From an uncultured Chitinophaga sp. (GTDB taxonomy: Bacteria > Bacteroidota > Bacteroidia > Cytophagales > Cyclobacteriaceae): DNA of 64,000 nucleotides. The stretch is taken from assembly GCA_902168205.1 (NCBI GenBank), contig CABHOK010000006.1, forward strand, positions 62,001 through 126,000, written 5' to 3'. Positions 44,155 to 54,048 of this stretch are shown piece by piece. A program made the translations under genes and the position numbers. The stretch's first letter is position 1. The number at the start of each line of letters is the position of its first letter. The notes under the pieces were generated by a model, which was not told the origin of the DNA, did no database searches, and saw only the letters and a list, made by a program, of their open reading frames with translations.

Positions 44155-45693
44155 TTATTCGTCAACGTCTGCCTTCGGCTTATTCGAGAGGAAGATCATA
44201 CCAACCACAAATGTAATGGCCGCTACGATGATCGGGTACCACAATCCTGCCAGCGGATCGCCTGCGGGAGTAGAAGCAGTCTTGCTGTTCTCGAATAAAA
44301 TCGTGGCAATGAATGGCGTGAGCCCTCCGAAGATACCGTTACCAATGTGATACGGCAGCGACATGGATGTATAGCGAATGCGTGTCGGGAATAATTCTAC
44401 CAGGAACGCAGCGATCGGTCCGTATACCATGGTAACCAATACAAGCTGTACCAGCACCAGGCCGATGAGTGCATAGTAAGGTTCGCCACTCAGGGTAACT
44501 TCTTTTTTATCTTCAACAGTCTTCTCTCCTGCTTTTCTCTTAATGGCAGTGTTGGTCAATATCTGGTTGCTGCCATCATCATAAACATGAATGGTTTTCT
44601 TTACCGTAACCGAATCGCCCGCATCCGTAACACGAATGGTCTTGGTGATATTCTTCTCCGAAGGGATTTCAGTTTTATACTGGATGTCGGTGAGCAGGTA
44701 CATCTGTCTGTATACCGGGCGGTATAACAGAACCGCCAGTATCATCCCGATCATCATAATGATTTTACGGCCAATTTTATCAGACAGCCAGCCGAAGTAT
44801 ATAAATAACGGAGTGCCTATTAGCAACGCAATGGCAATGATGTTACGCGTTTGTACAAACTCTACATTACAGGTCTTTTCAATGAAGGTCATGGCATAGA
44901 ACTGGCCGGTATACCACACTACACCCTGCCCTGCTGCTGCACCAAACAAAGCGATGAGCACCAGCTTCAGGTTCTCTTTATTACCAAAGCTTTCCTTGAT
45001 CGGGTTCTTCGATATTTTACCTTCTGCCTTGATCTTGGCAAACAAAGGCGACTCGTTCATGCGCAGTCGTATAAATACCGACACACCCACCAATATAGCG
45101 GAGAGTATAAATGGAATGCGCCATCCCCAATCATTAAACTCAACGATGTCCATCGACTCACGCACTGCTAGGATCACACCGATCGAAACGAAAAGTCCGA
45201 GAGTAGCGGTGGTTTGTATAAAGCTTGTAAAGAAGCCGCGTTTGGAAGCGGGCGCATGTTCAGCAACATAGGTAGCCGCACCACCATACTCACCGCCTAA
45301 GGCCAGACCTTGCAACAGGCGAAGAACGAGCACGAGTATAGGAGCAAATATACCGATGGATTCATATCCCGGCACAAGACCAATAGCGAACGTGGAGCCG
45401 CCCATAAGAATGAGCGTTACCAGGAAAGTATATTTCCTTCCTACAATATCACCTAATCGCCCGAAGACAATGGCACCAAAAGGGCGTACAATAAATCCCG
45501 CAGCAAAAGTTGCCAGTGTGGACAGAAAAGCGGCTGTCGGGTTACTCTTGGGAAAAAACTGTTCAGATAATATGGTCGCCAGACTTCCGAATATATAGAA
45601 GTCATACCATTCAATGAGTGTGCCTACCGAAGAGGCTGAGATAACGAACCAAAGTGTTTTTTTCTGTTCTTTGGTAATAACTGTTTCTGACAT
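44155..45693 (-). CDS. MHS-family MFS transporter with extended extracytoplasmic insert
   Basis: 512 aa. The metabolite:H+ symporter signature is clear: SSVGTLIEWYDFYIFGSLA, RPFGAIVFGRLGDIVGRKYTFLVTL, GLALGGEYGGAATYVAEHAP and ELFPTRIRYTSMSLPYHIGNG. Relatives carry proline/betaine, citrate or ketoglutarate. Residues about 339-402 (YKTEIPSEKN.. VEDKKEVTLSG) are a polar insert between two late TM helices that is absent from ProP-like members. Substrate unknown; single gene. Confidence 0.88.
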   Translation of the reverse strand: MSETVITKEQKKTLWFVISASSVGTLIEWYDFYIFGSLATILSEQFFPKSNPTAAFLSTLATFAAGFIVRPFGAIVFGRLGDIVGRKYTFLVTLILMGGSTFAIGLVPGYESIGIFAPILVLVLRLLQGLALGGEYGGAATYVAEHAPASKRGFFTSFIQTTATLGLFVSIGVILAVRESMDIVEFNDWGWRIPFILSAILVGVSVFIRLRMNESPLFAKIKAEGKISKNPIKESFGNKENLKLVLIALFGAAAGQGVVWYTGQFYAMTFIEKTCNVEFVQTRNIIAIALLIGTPLFIYFGWLSDKIGRKIIMMIGMILAVLLYRPVYRQMYLLTDIQYKTEIPSEKNITKTIRVTDAGDSVTVKKTIHVYDDGSNQILTNTAIKRKAGEKTVEDKKEVTLSGEPYYALIGLVLVQLVLVTMVYGPIAAFLVELFPTRIRYTSMSLPYHIGNGIFGGLTPFIATILFENSKTASTPAGDPLAGLWYPIIVAAITFVVGMIFLSNKPKADVDE

Positions 45694-45757
45694 GGGGTGT
45701 TTGGTTTCTACTTCCTAGAAAGATAGTAGAAAATGAGTCAACCATCCTATATGTCAC

Positions 45758-45793
45758 TAAAAAAGGGAAGAAGCTTTTCGCTCCTTCCCCCTT
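45758..45793 (-). terminator. Terminator after TPR gene
   Basis: On the minus strand AAGGGGGAAGGAGC, loop GAAAA, GCTTCTTCCCTTTTTT. A strong stem with a U tract, closing the gyrA-TPR transcription unit. Confidence 0.8.
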
Positions 45794-45834
45794 ATATAGT
45801 TATAACTATAGTTAGTGTTAGTAACTCCTATTGG

Positions 45835-47028
45835 TTAGTCTTCAACACCCAAAGCCTTCATGCGCTTCGTAACGCGTTCGTTGTTCTTATCGTCTGCTAT
45901 ATAGTAGTACAACAAGCTCAGCTTCTGGAGTAATTCGATCTCAGCTTCTTTAGAAGGTATCTTCATCTTTTCAGCTTTCTCGAGGTAAGGTATAGCAGCT
46001 TCGCTCTGCTTTACACGAGTCTGTACAAGTGCCTGCTTTTTCTTTGCGTTTGCTGCAGCTATACCGAGTTCGTTGATAGCCTTTGAAGTCTTATCAATTT
46101 CAACCAGGTAATAGTTAGCCAGGTTAAACTGAGCATCGAAATAATCGGGTTGTACTTTCAGCGCTGCTTCGAAGTTTGCTTTTGCATCTTCCATTTTACC
46201 AAGCTCGGTGTTCAATACACCCAACAGGTAGAAGCTTTGTGCATCGTTCGGATTTGCTTTTACACTTGCTTCCAGGTTCTGAGCAGCCAGATCATATTTC
46301 TTCAACTGGATCAGTGAGTTCAACTCCACGGCTTTCATATCCTTGTGGTTAGGAATGATCTTCAACACAGCCTGTGCGTTGGTAAGTGCAGACTCGTAGT
46401 CCTGATCTTCGTATGCAAGCAATGCAGGCATCGTCAACGCCTGTGTTCTTCTTCCGCCCAGCTCAGCATATTTAGCCAGGTAATCGGTAGCCTTCTTTCT
46501 TTCTTCTGCATTGTAAGCAGCATAACCGGCATACTCATAGAATGTAGTATCAGGCTTGTTTGCCTTGAAAGCTATACCTTTTTCAAATTGCTTTAACGCA
46601 CCTTTGAAATCTTCACCGTTAAAAGCTTTATCACCTTTCACCAGGTAAGAGTTGCTGATGCTGGTAATTGCCTGATCGTACAACAGCATACCACCGTTGT
46701 TATCCTGTACAAAGTATGTAGATGATTTACCTTTGCTCAGTTCATCTGCTTTCTTTAAAGATTCAGCAGCTACGGATGCGAGGTTTTCAGTAGAGTTATA
46801 GCTTGATGTAGTATCCAGTGCACCGTATATAACACCTCTGTAGAACCAGGTTTTACCATCGGTCATTGTTTTTTCATAGGTAGTAGCTGCATCGATAATG
46901 GATTTAGCTTCGTCAAGTTTACCGGACTTAAGAGCCGTCATGGCTTTATTAATATTCGGCTTTGCTTCTTTCTGTGCCAACGCCATTCCTGGTATAGCCA
47001 GAAGTAATAAAACTGCTATCTTTTTCAT
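45835..47028 (-). CDS. Exported TPR-repeat protein downstream of gyrA
   Basis: 397 aa with a signal peptide (MKKIAVLLLLAIPGMALAQ). Several TPR units, for example AQSFYLLGVLNTELGKMEDAKANFEAALKVQPDYFDAQFNLANYYL, and long lysine/alanine-rich helices. The start is 12 nt after the gyrA stop, so the two share a transcript. Proteins of this type beside gyrA recur in Bacteroidota. Function unknown. Confidence 0.85.
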   Translation of the reverse strand: MKKIAVLLLLAIPGMALAQKEAKPNINKAMTALKSGKLDEAKSIIDAATTYEKTMTDGKTWFYRGVIYGALDTTSSYNSTENLASVAAESLKKADELSKGKSSTYFVQDNNGGMLLYDQAITSISNSYLVKGDKAFNGEDFKGALKQFEKGIAFKANKPDTTFYEYAGYAAYNAEERKKATDYLAKYAELGGRRTQALTMPALLAYEDQDYESALTNAQAVLKIIPNHKDMKAVELNSLIQLKKYDLAAQNLEASVKANPNDAQSFYLLGVLNTELGKMEDAKANFEAALKVQPDYFDAQFNLANYYLVEIDKTSKAINELGIAAANAKKKQALVQTRVKQSEAAIPYLEKAEKMKIPSKEAEIELLQKLSLLYYYIADDKNNERVTKRMKALGVED

Positions 47029-47040
47029 TGTTGGTTTTAT

Positions 47041-49644
47041 TTATTGTGGGTTATTGTTTTCAGTGTTGTCGTCTTCCGCTTCAGGCGCATCATCCTCTAT
47101 ATCTTCATCGGATACAGCGGGAGGCATTTCACTTGGCGGAGGGAGTTGAGGCGCATCACTCGCATCGTTCTTAACCTCTACAATCTGTTGTATTTTCTCC
47201 ACAGATGAGATACGGTCATCATCGTTCAGTTTAATGAGGCGTACACCTTGGGTTGCACGTCCCATCACGCGTAATTCACTGACTTTGATACGTATGGTAA
47301 TACCGGAGCGGTTTATGATCATCAATTCATCGTCATCAACAACCTCCTTAATGGCAACAAGTTTGCCAGTTTTCTCGGTGATCATGAACGTCTTTACTCC
47401 TATACCGCCACGCTTCGTGATACGGTAATCGTCAATGAGTGAACGTTTACCATAACCATTTTCCGATACCACCATCAGGTTTGCATCCGCACGGCTAATA
47501 CATACCATGCCTATAACTTTATCGGTATCAGAATCAAGACTCACTCCGCGTACACCGGATGCATTACGTCCCATCGGACGAACATCTGATTCATGGAAGT
47601 GTACTGCTTTACCCTCACTCTTCGCAATGATGATGTGGTTGTTTCCATTGGTAAGCGATGCATTCAGCAGGCGATCGCCTTCGTGAATGGTAATCGCGTT
47701 GATACCGCCCTGACGTGGACGAGAGTATTCTTCCAGCGATGTCTTCTTGATGGTACCGCCCTCGGTACACAGAATTACATAGTTGTTATTGATATACTGT
47801 TCATCCGACAGGTTCTTCACGTTAATGATCGCACGAACTGTATCACCCGGCTCTATATTGATCAGGTTCTGAACCGCTCTTCCTTTTGACGTTTTATTAC
47901 CTTCCGGTATCTCGTATACTTTCTTCCAATATACTTTACCCTGATCGGTAAAGATGAGCAGGTAGTTATGCGCCTGCGCTATAAATAAGTGTTCGGTGAA
48001 GTCGTCATCTTTGGTGGTTACACCTTTCGAACCAACTCCTCCTCTGCCCTGTGTTCTGTATTCCGATAGTGATGTACGCTTGATATACCCCTGGTTGGAA
48101 ATTGTAATTACCATCTCCTCGTTCGGTATCATATCTTCCAACGTGATGTCATCATCGTTGTGAACTACCGTAGTTCTGCGCTCATCGCCATAACGTTCTT
48201 TGATCTCCAGCAACTCATTTTTGATGATCTCCATACGCAACGGTTCGTTGGCAAGTATACTTTTCAGGCGATCGATGAGTTCCATTACTTCTTTATACTC
48301 CTGCTGTATCTTATCGCGTTCCAGACCCGTGAGTCGCTGCAGACGCATGTCGAGAATTGCTTTCGCCTGTATTTCAGACAAGCCGAAGCGTGACATCAAT
48401 CCTTCGCGTGCCGTATCCGGATCTTTGGAGTTACGAATGAGGGTGATCACTTCATCGAGGTGATCGAGTGCTATCAGGTAACCTTCGAGTATATGTGCTC
48501 TGCGTTCCGCTTCTGCCAGTTCGAATTTTGTTCTTCGTACAATAACATCATGACGGTGTTCTACGAAGTACTTGATCTGGTCTTTGAGGTTCAGTGTCAT
48601 CGGGCGGCCTTTTACAAGTGCCACGTTGTTAACACCGAATGAAGACTGAAGCTGGGTATATTTGAAAAGGTTGTTTAAGACTATATTTGGAATCGCGTCT
48701 TTCTTGAGGTCGTACACGATGCGATACCCTTCACGATCTGATTCATCGCGCAGATCAGATATACCTTCAATCTTTTTATCGTTAACAAGCGCCGCAGTCT
48801 TTTCGATCATCTGCGCCTTATTCACCATGTACGGTATCTCCGTTACAACGATCTGATCTTTACCGGTAGGCGATGTAACAATCTCTGCCTTGGCACGCAT
48901 TAATACTTTACCACGACCGGTGAGGAAAGCCTCCTGCACTCCGGAGTAACCATAGATCAATGCACCTGTAGGAAAATCAGGAGCTGTGATAAACTTCATC
49001 AGCTCGGGTATCGTGATCTCGTTGTTATCTATATAGGCTATAACACCATCTACAACTTCGCGCAGGTTATGCGGAGCCATGTTGGTAGCCATACCTACCG
49101 CTATACCGGAAGAACCGTTCACCAAAAGGTTCGGAATCTTCGCAGGTAATACAGTTGGTTCTGTTAATGAATCGTCAAAGTTAGGTTGAAAGTCAACGGT
49201 ATCTTTGTTGATATCGTAAAGCATTTCTTCCGCAATTCTGCGAAGACGTGCTTCGGTATAGCGCATCGCTGCCGGTGAGTCTCCGTCAACCGAACCAAAG
49301 TTACCTTGTCCGTCAACCAAGGTATAGCGAAGCGACCAGTCTTGTGCCATACGCACCATCGTATCGTATACCGATGCATCTCCGTGCGGGTGATATTTAC
49401 CCAATACCTCCCCTACAATTCTGGCTGATTTTTTATAGGGCTTATTGTAGTTTACACCCAGCTCCAACATTCCGTACAACACTCTTCGGTGTACAGGTTT
49501 CAATCCATCCCGTACATCGGGAAGCGCGCGCGAAATGATTACCGACATCGAATAATCGATGTACGCACCGCGCATTTCATCTTCGATATTGATCGGGATT
49601 ATACTCTGCCTTCCAGGGGTCAGACCACCAGTTTCTTCTGCCAT
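47041..49644 (-). CDS. gyrA: DNA gyrase subunit A
   Basis: 867 aa. Type II topoisomerase breakage-reunion subunit: [28 protein letters not shown], catalytic Tyr in [10 protein letters not shown], six C-terminal beta-pinwheel blades and the GyrA-box variant QGRGGVG. The acidic tail after residue 815 is typical. In the quinolone-determining region the sequence is [10 protein letters not shown], with Ala where Escherichia coli has Ser83. Transcribed with the TPR gene downstream. I see no good promoter match in the 280 bp upstream. Confidence 0.97.
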   Translation of the reverse strand: MAEETGGLTPGRQSIIPINIEDEMRGAYIDYSMSVIISRALPDVRDGLKPVHRRVLYGMLELGVNYNKPYKKSARIVGEVLGKYHPHGDASVYDTMVRMAQDWSLRYTLVDGQGNFGSVDGDSPAAMRYTEARLRRIAEEMLYDINKDTVDFQPNFDDSLTEPTVLPAKIPNLLVNGSSGIAVGMATNMAPHNLREVVDGVIAYIDNNEITIPELMKFITAPDFPTGALIYGYSGVQEAFLTGRGKVLMRAKAEIVTSPTGKDQIVVTEIPYMVNKAQMIEKTAALVNDKKIEGISDLRDESDREGYRIVYDLKKDAIPNIVLNNLFKYTQLQSSFGVNNVALVKGRPMTLNLKDQIKYFVEHRHDVIVRRTKFELAEAERRAHILEGYLIALDHLDEVITLIRNSKDPDTAREGLMSRFGLSEIQAKAILDMRLQRLTGLERDKIQQEYKEVMELIDRLKSILANEPLRMEIIKNELLEIKERYGDERRTTVVHNDDDITLEDMIPNEEMVITISNQGYIKRTSLSEYRTQGRGGVGSKGVTTKDDDFTEHLFIAQAHNYLLIFTDQGKVYWKKVYEIPEGNKTSKGRAVQNLINIEPGDTVRAIINVKNLSDEQYINNNYVILCTEGGTIKKTSLEEYSRPRQGGINAITIHEGDRLLNASLTNGNNHIIIAKSEGKAVHFHESDVRPMGRNASGVRGVSLDSDTDKVIGMVCISRADANLMVVSENGYGKRSLIDDYRITKRGGIGVKTFMITEKTGKLVAIKEVVDDDELMIINRSGITIRIKVSELRVMGRATQGVRLIKLNDDDRISSVEKIQQIVEVKNDASDAPQLPPPSEMPPAVSDEDIEDDAPEAEDDNTENNNPQ

Positions 49645-49924
49645 CTAAAATCGTTTGTTTTTAGCTTAATTAAGCGTTTTTTAAAGCCACGCAAGATAGT
49701 AAAAGTTACCACTTTAAGGCTCAAAAAAGCGGGTTAATATTGACTTTTTTACACGAGCGTAAAAGCCTTTACCAACGAAGCTATAGTTTGTGTTTTGTAA
49801 ACAGAACGGACGATACTCACACTGTATTTCATCACGCGGGTGTGATGGTTTTTCAAACTTGAAACACAACAAAAGACGTGTAAATGTATACCGCTAAAAA
49901 TCAAATATATACCTATCAAAAGCT

Positions 49925-50965
49925 TTAGTAAGGATTGAGCTTTTTCTTGTTCTTGCCTTTATACTTGATCAGGTTCGGATAGTTTTCTCCGTAGTGTGGA
50001 TTCTGTTTTTTATAGATCGGATGCCTGCGGCTGCGATACTCGCGATTACCATGTGCGTGATTCATCTGCGCATGACAAGTCTTGAGAAAACATCTGCGAA
50101 GCTCCGGTATTCTGTAGGTAGCCCCTACGTTGATATAGAATGCATTGAGTTTGTGACTGATGCTCGGACCACTCTCGGGCATGCTGATCTTATAGCCTTT
50201 GATCTCGTATGACGGGCGAACAAACAACCTGAAGTATTCCGACATCTCACGTTCAACCGCTACACCAAAGTTGAAGTATATTCCTTTCTTGATCACGCTA
50301 TTGTCGAACTTGCTGCCGAGCTTGTAGCCACCTACGTTGGCATCAACCACCAGCAGGTATTCGTTGTAACGGTATACAGGTGCACCCACCATCAAAAAGT
50401 ATTTCTTCAGAAAGAAGCTCGATACTTCGGATGAGTATGTACTGATCTGATCGGAGTAATTGGTCGGTTTGAAATCACCAACGTTGGTATACTCGAACGA
50501 GTAACCTCCGCCTAAACGTATCTTGTAGCGACTGATCTCAACGTGTAAGGTAGCACGAATCGGAATGTTGAACGCTTTACTTTTAAAACCAAGTTCGGTT
50601 GTATCCGAGTTCGCGAGAAATGCTCCGGGCTGTACGGTGTTACCGGAAGACTGCACGCGGTTTATCCAATTGGAATATCCGGATGCTGTACTGGCCGGAC
50701 GAAATAGTTTCGGCATTGAATCCGGATTCTGCAACACACCAAACCCATCAAGACTGTGCTTGAACGTTGTGTTACCGTAACCTGTGCTTAAGCCGAAAGT
50801 AATTTTGCTTAAGATCTTGCGAAGTCCGCTGGGCCCCTGGCGCTTTACATAGAAATACTCCAGCGGAATAGAAGCGTCCTTCTCGTTCTCGTATTGAGCG
50901 AGCACATCCGAGGCTGTTGTCAGCATCACTGTGAGCAGGGCGATTATTGCAGCGTAACGCTTCAA
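49925..50965 (-). CDS. Outer-membrane beta-barrel protein (TTG start)
   Basis: 346 aa from TTG 50965, with a signal peptide (KRYAAIIALLTVMLTTASDVLAQ). Alternating aromatic/polar strands (KIRLGGGYSFEYTNVG, FLMVGAPVYRYNEYLLVVDANVGG, YFRLFVRPSYEIKGYKIS, FYINVGATYRIPELRRC) indicate an outer-membrane barrel. The C-terminal 55 residues are rich in H, R, K and N (NHAHGNREYRSRRH) and lie beyond the last strand. An imperfect TAACTTTA box lies near 50985. Specific function unknown. Confidence 0.65.
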   Translation of the reverse strand: MKRYAAIIALLTVMLTTASDVLAQYENEKDASIPLEYFYVKRQGPSGLRKILSKITFGLSTGYGNTTFKHSLDGFGVLQNPDSMPKLFRPASTASGYSNWINRVQSSGNTVQPGAFLANSDTTELGFKSKAFNIPIRATLHVEISRYKIRLGGGYSFEYTNVGDFKPTNYSDQISTYSSEVSSFFLKKYFLMVGAPVYRYNEYLLVVDANVGGYKLGSKFDNSVIKKGIYFNFGVAVEREMSEYFRLFVRPSYEIKGYKISMPESGPSISHKLNAFYINVGATYRIPELRRCFLKTCHAQMNHAHGNREYRSRRHPIYKKQNPHYGENYPNLIKYKGKNKKKLNPY

Positions 50966-51203
50966 AAAAATAGAATTAAGGCGCGTAAAGTTAAAAAATG
51001 TAAGCCATTCATACTCTGGCTTTTGGGATTAAAGGTAAACGAAATTCACCAATCATCCTAAAGGTAGGTGCGTATTGAACAGCCAATCTGCCGATTTGAG
51101 GGAATGAATTAACAACTTCAAGGACTATCTGCCGGTATATGCGGGTAATTTTATGATGTGTGAACAGGCTATCGTTTACTTCAGAAGTATACATGATCAT
51201 AGT

Positions 51204-52661
51204 TTAATAATACCGGTATGGTGCCGATGTACTCTCTAACGATGAAAAGGTATGAAAAAGTGTTTGACCTTTCTTCGCCTGGTATGTAAAATCATGCGGA
51301 GTAATTTGTCCGTCAGCAGTCTTCAGCGATAGCTTCACTTCGTTGGCACCTTCCTTCAGTGATATACGCGAATAGTAAATGCTATGCGGCAGGGTTTGCC
51401 AGTTACGCGTGTCGGCTTTTTCAGTCATGGCGTTTACAAGTCCCATCACAGCCCCCAGACTTTCGTTTTCTTTGCGAAGACTTTGCTCCGTTACTTTCTT
51501 GAGTGCAGCCCGCAGCAAACCTTTACTAAACTCCTGTACCATGCGTTTCTTCAAACTATAGAATGCTACCTGGTTAACGTCTTCGACAAGTTCGAGCGGA
51601 TAACTTTTATCGCCCAGCGTAAGGTCGCCACTTTTGTAATATACCGGGCGCTCCATGTATCGCGGAAACGCTACACGAAATACACGCAGATCGGTAAGAT
51701 CAGATCGTTTCTTATCTTCATCCTCCCCTAACTCAAAGGGGAACACCAGTCCGAGTTCCGGGTTGCTGAATACAACTCCGTTGTTCGATCCTTTGTCAAT
51801 GGCAAAATTTATACTCCATTCACTTTTTATAGGAGCTAATCCATTGTGCCAGAAAAATACGAGATCAGCTTCGGGTGTAGTCGGTTTATATTCCGGAATG
51901 CAGAACCGTTCTTTATACTCATCTGCTTCTTTGGTAAACCCTGTCCAGGTAGCTGTGTTGATCAGATCATACTTCAGTTGTTCAGGCACCTTCATACCAA
52001 ACATCTTCGCATAATCGTTCTCGTATACTTCAAGGGCATTGCGATAGGCTATAAATGCATTGTTGTAATCTTTGTCGGCCTGGTATATAATTCCCATCAG
52101 TGTGTTGACGAACGCATCGCGCTGATACTTCTCTTCCGAGGTATATTTATCACTGAGTTGATTCAGGCGTATATTGAGCCGCCTGCACTCCACGAGCGCC
52201 TCTTCGTACTTGTTCATCTTCAGGTAATTGAGCGCTTTGTAATATAACAACATCAAATGCTCATGATCTTCTCCGTGATAAATGGTTACAGACGGATTGG
52301 TGAAATAGGAAGCCGCTTCGTTGAGGTAATTGATGTGATAATCTTCACCAAAGAGAAATGCCTTTTCGAAGTATGCATTACTCTCTTCGTAGCGACCGAG
52401 TATCGACAGTAGCAAGCCGTTGTTTACCATGTAAATGAACCGCGACCGGCCATGCTCCTGCTTATTGTTCTTCTCCAGCGTAGCGAGTGCGCGTTGGAGA
52501 TCGCCCCGCTCAAACTCATAGTTGAAATCAAAGTTCTTCTGGTAATAGGTGGCGCAACCACTGATGAGTAGTGCAACCGGAATATATAGCAGAACAATCC
52601 GTCCGATAACGCTCGTACCGGATAGGCGAATCGCTTTTATCTGCTGGTATAGATTGTCCAT
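51204..52661 (-). CDS. COG3014-like TPR lipoprotein
   Basis: 485 aa from ATG 52661. A hydrophobic segment ends in the lipobox LLISGC, so the mature protein should be lipidated. TPR-like helices follow (RFIYMVNNGLLLSILGRYEESNAYFEKAFLFGED; YEEALVECRRLNIRL), then a beta-rich C-terminal domain (SGDLTLGDKSYPLELVEDVNQVAFYSLKKR). The next gene upstream is LpoB-like and ends 27 nt before this start, so they form an operon, suggesting a role in cell-wall synthesis control. That link is inference. Confidence 0.72.
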   Translation of the reverse strand: MDNLYQQIKAIRLSGTSVIGRIVLLYIPVALLISGCATYYQKNFDFNYEFERGDLQRALATLEKNNKQEHGRSRFIYMVNNGLLLSILGRYEESNAYFEKAFLFGEDYHINYLNEAASYFTNPSVTIYHGEDHEHLMLLYYKALNYLKMNKYEEALVECRRLNIRLNQLSDKYTSEEKYQRDAFVNTLMGIIYQADKDYNNAFIAYRNALEVYENDYAKMFGMKVPEQLKYDLINTATWTGFTKEADEYKERFCIPEYKPTTPEADLVFFWHNGLAPIKSEWSINFAIDKGSNNGVVFSNPELGLVFPFELGEDEDKKRSDLTDLRVFRVAFPRYMERPVYYKSGDLTLGDKSYPLELVEDVNQVAFYSLKKRMVQEFSKGLLRAALKKVTEQSLRKENESLGAVMGLVNAMTEKADTRNWQTLPHSIYYSRISLKEGANEVKLSLKTADGQITPHDFTYQAKKGQTLFHTFSSLESTSAPYRYY

Positions 52662-52688
52662 GATGTGTGCAAGACAATGATAACGCAA

Positions 52689-53264
52689 TCAGTTCTTGAC
52701 AATCTTCTTGATCTCATCCTGACCGTACCAGATGCGCTTGCTGGTTTCAATGTCGGTGAGGAACAACGTGGTTACATAGTTTACCACACGCTTCTTGTTA
52801 TAGGTATCGGTTTCGGAGGTCATCTCACCAAACAACATCAGGTCCGCCCCGATCTCTTTTCCAAATTGTTTCGCTGTCGCGGATGAAGCAAAGTCTTGTT
52901 GCTCGCTGCGCTCGGTACGAAGTTTATCTCTAAACTCACCCGACTCTACAATCTCGGCTATAGCAGAGTTGTGAATCACAACTTCGAACTTCTTTACGTA
53001 ATTATCCGCATCGATGTGTTCGGAAGTCTTGTTACGAATCGGACCGACCACGATAACAGGTTTACGTCCAAGTTGCCTGGCGTAATTCTTGAAAGTTTCG
53101 GAGTCGAACAGATCGTATATCATTTTATCAGCAACGGTGCGCGAGTCGGTATCATTCCAGCGTCCGCTCAGATCAACTTGTTGTGAAGGATCAACGCGGG
53201 TAACGGTGCGCGAGCATGCGCTGCAGAGTACAACGAGTATAATGATCAGGGAGAATTTTTGCAT
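52689..53264 (-). CDS. LpoB-like penicillin-binding-protein activator lipoprotein
   Basis: 191 aa from ATG 53264. Signal peptide with lipobox VLCSAC. The motifs DLSGRWNDTDSRTVADKMIYDLF, KPVIVVGPIRNKTSEHIDADNYVKKFE and KQFGKEIGADLMLFGEM match the LpoB/PF13036-type fold. In enterobacteria LpoB activates PBP1b from the outer membrane; a similar role here is only inferred. Operon with the COG3014-like lipoprotein. Confidence 0.8.
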   Translation of the reverse strand: MQKFSLIIILVVLCSACSRTVTRVDPSQQVDLSGRWNDTDSRTVADKMIYDLFDSETFKNYARQLGRKPVIVVGPIRNKTSEHIDADNYVKKFEVVIHNSAIAEIVESGEFRDKLRTERSEQQDFASSATAKQFGKEIGADLMLFGEMTSETDTYNKKRVVNYVTTLFLTDIETSKRIWYGQDEIKKIVKN

Positions 53265-53370
53265 GGCAGTGAGTTTTGTAGCAAACTTCAAAAATCTTGC
53301 CGAAAGATACGCAGAAAGCCAGCGGGTTGTTACGCTATAGGCGCGTCATTCTCCCCTACATTTCAATGTA

Positions 53371-54030
53371 TTATGCCAGCACCGCTTTCAGGTTGCTGAT
53401 CACTTCTTTCGGATTGGCAGCACTGAAAACAAAATTACCGGCTACCAGCACATCGGCACCGGCATCAAGTAATGCCTTTGCGTTCTGCTGATTAACACCA
53501 CCGTCAATCTCAATCAAAGCATTTGATTTTGATTCAATGATCATCTTCTTGAGCGCAGTAACTTTCGTATACGTGTGCTCGATAAATTTCTGTGCACCAA
53601 AGCCCGGGTTTACAGACATGACACATACCATATCAATGTCCGCTATAATATTTTCAAGTTCGGTAATGGATGTATGCGGGTTGATGGCAACACCTGCTTT
53701 TATACCCAGCGCTTTGATCTGCTGAATGTTACGGTGCAGGTGCGGACACGCCTCTACGTGAACGGAGATGATCTCCGCTCCTGCCTTATGAAAAGCCTCT
53801 ACATAGCGCTCGGGCTGCACGATCATCAGGTGTACATCCAGTGGCTTACGCGCATGGCGCTTCACAGCTTCTACTACCGGCAACCCCATGGAGATGTTTG
53901 GTACAAATACACCGTCCATGATATCAACGTGAATGAGATCGGCCTCACTCTCGTTGAGCATGGTAATCTCGCGTTGCAGGTTGGCAAAGTCAGAGGCCAG
54001 TATCGATGGCGCTAGGATGGGTCTTTTCAT
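53371..54030 (-). CDS. rpe: Ribulose-phosphate 3-epimerase
   Basis: 219 aa TIM barrel interconverting ribulose 5-phosphate and xylulose 5-phosphate. Metal and catalytic residues appear in APSILASDFANLQRE, LIHVDIMDGVFVPNIS, DVHLMIVQPERY, VCVMSVNPGFGAQKF and LIEIDGGVNQQNA. Complete length. It starts 18 nt after the end of the sulfhydrylase gene and may be co-transcribed with it. Confidence 0.97.
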   Translation of the reverse strand: MKRPILAPSILASDFANLQREITMLNESEADLIHVDIMDGVFVPNISMGLPVVEAVKRHARKPLDVHLMIVQPERYVEAFHKAGAEIISVHVEACPHLHRNIQQIKALGIKAGVAINPHTSITELENIIADIDMVCVMSVNPGFGAQKFIEHTYTKVTALKKMIIESKSNALIEIDGGVNQQNAKALLDAGADVLVAGNFVFSAANPKEVISNLKAVLA

Positions 54031-54048
54031 CGTGCGTAAATATATAGT

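Noticed and set aside
49830..49855. CATCAC/GTGATG hairpin followed by T run upstream of gyrA
   Set aside because: Points to the plus strand, where no gene precedes it; six base pairs only.
51009..51200. 63-codon minus-strand frame between the barrel and lipoprotein genes
   Set aside because: It starts 3 nt after a stop but has no recognisable composition, signal or conserved motif; it may be chance in a 238-bp gap.
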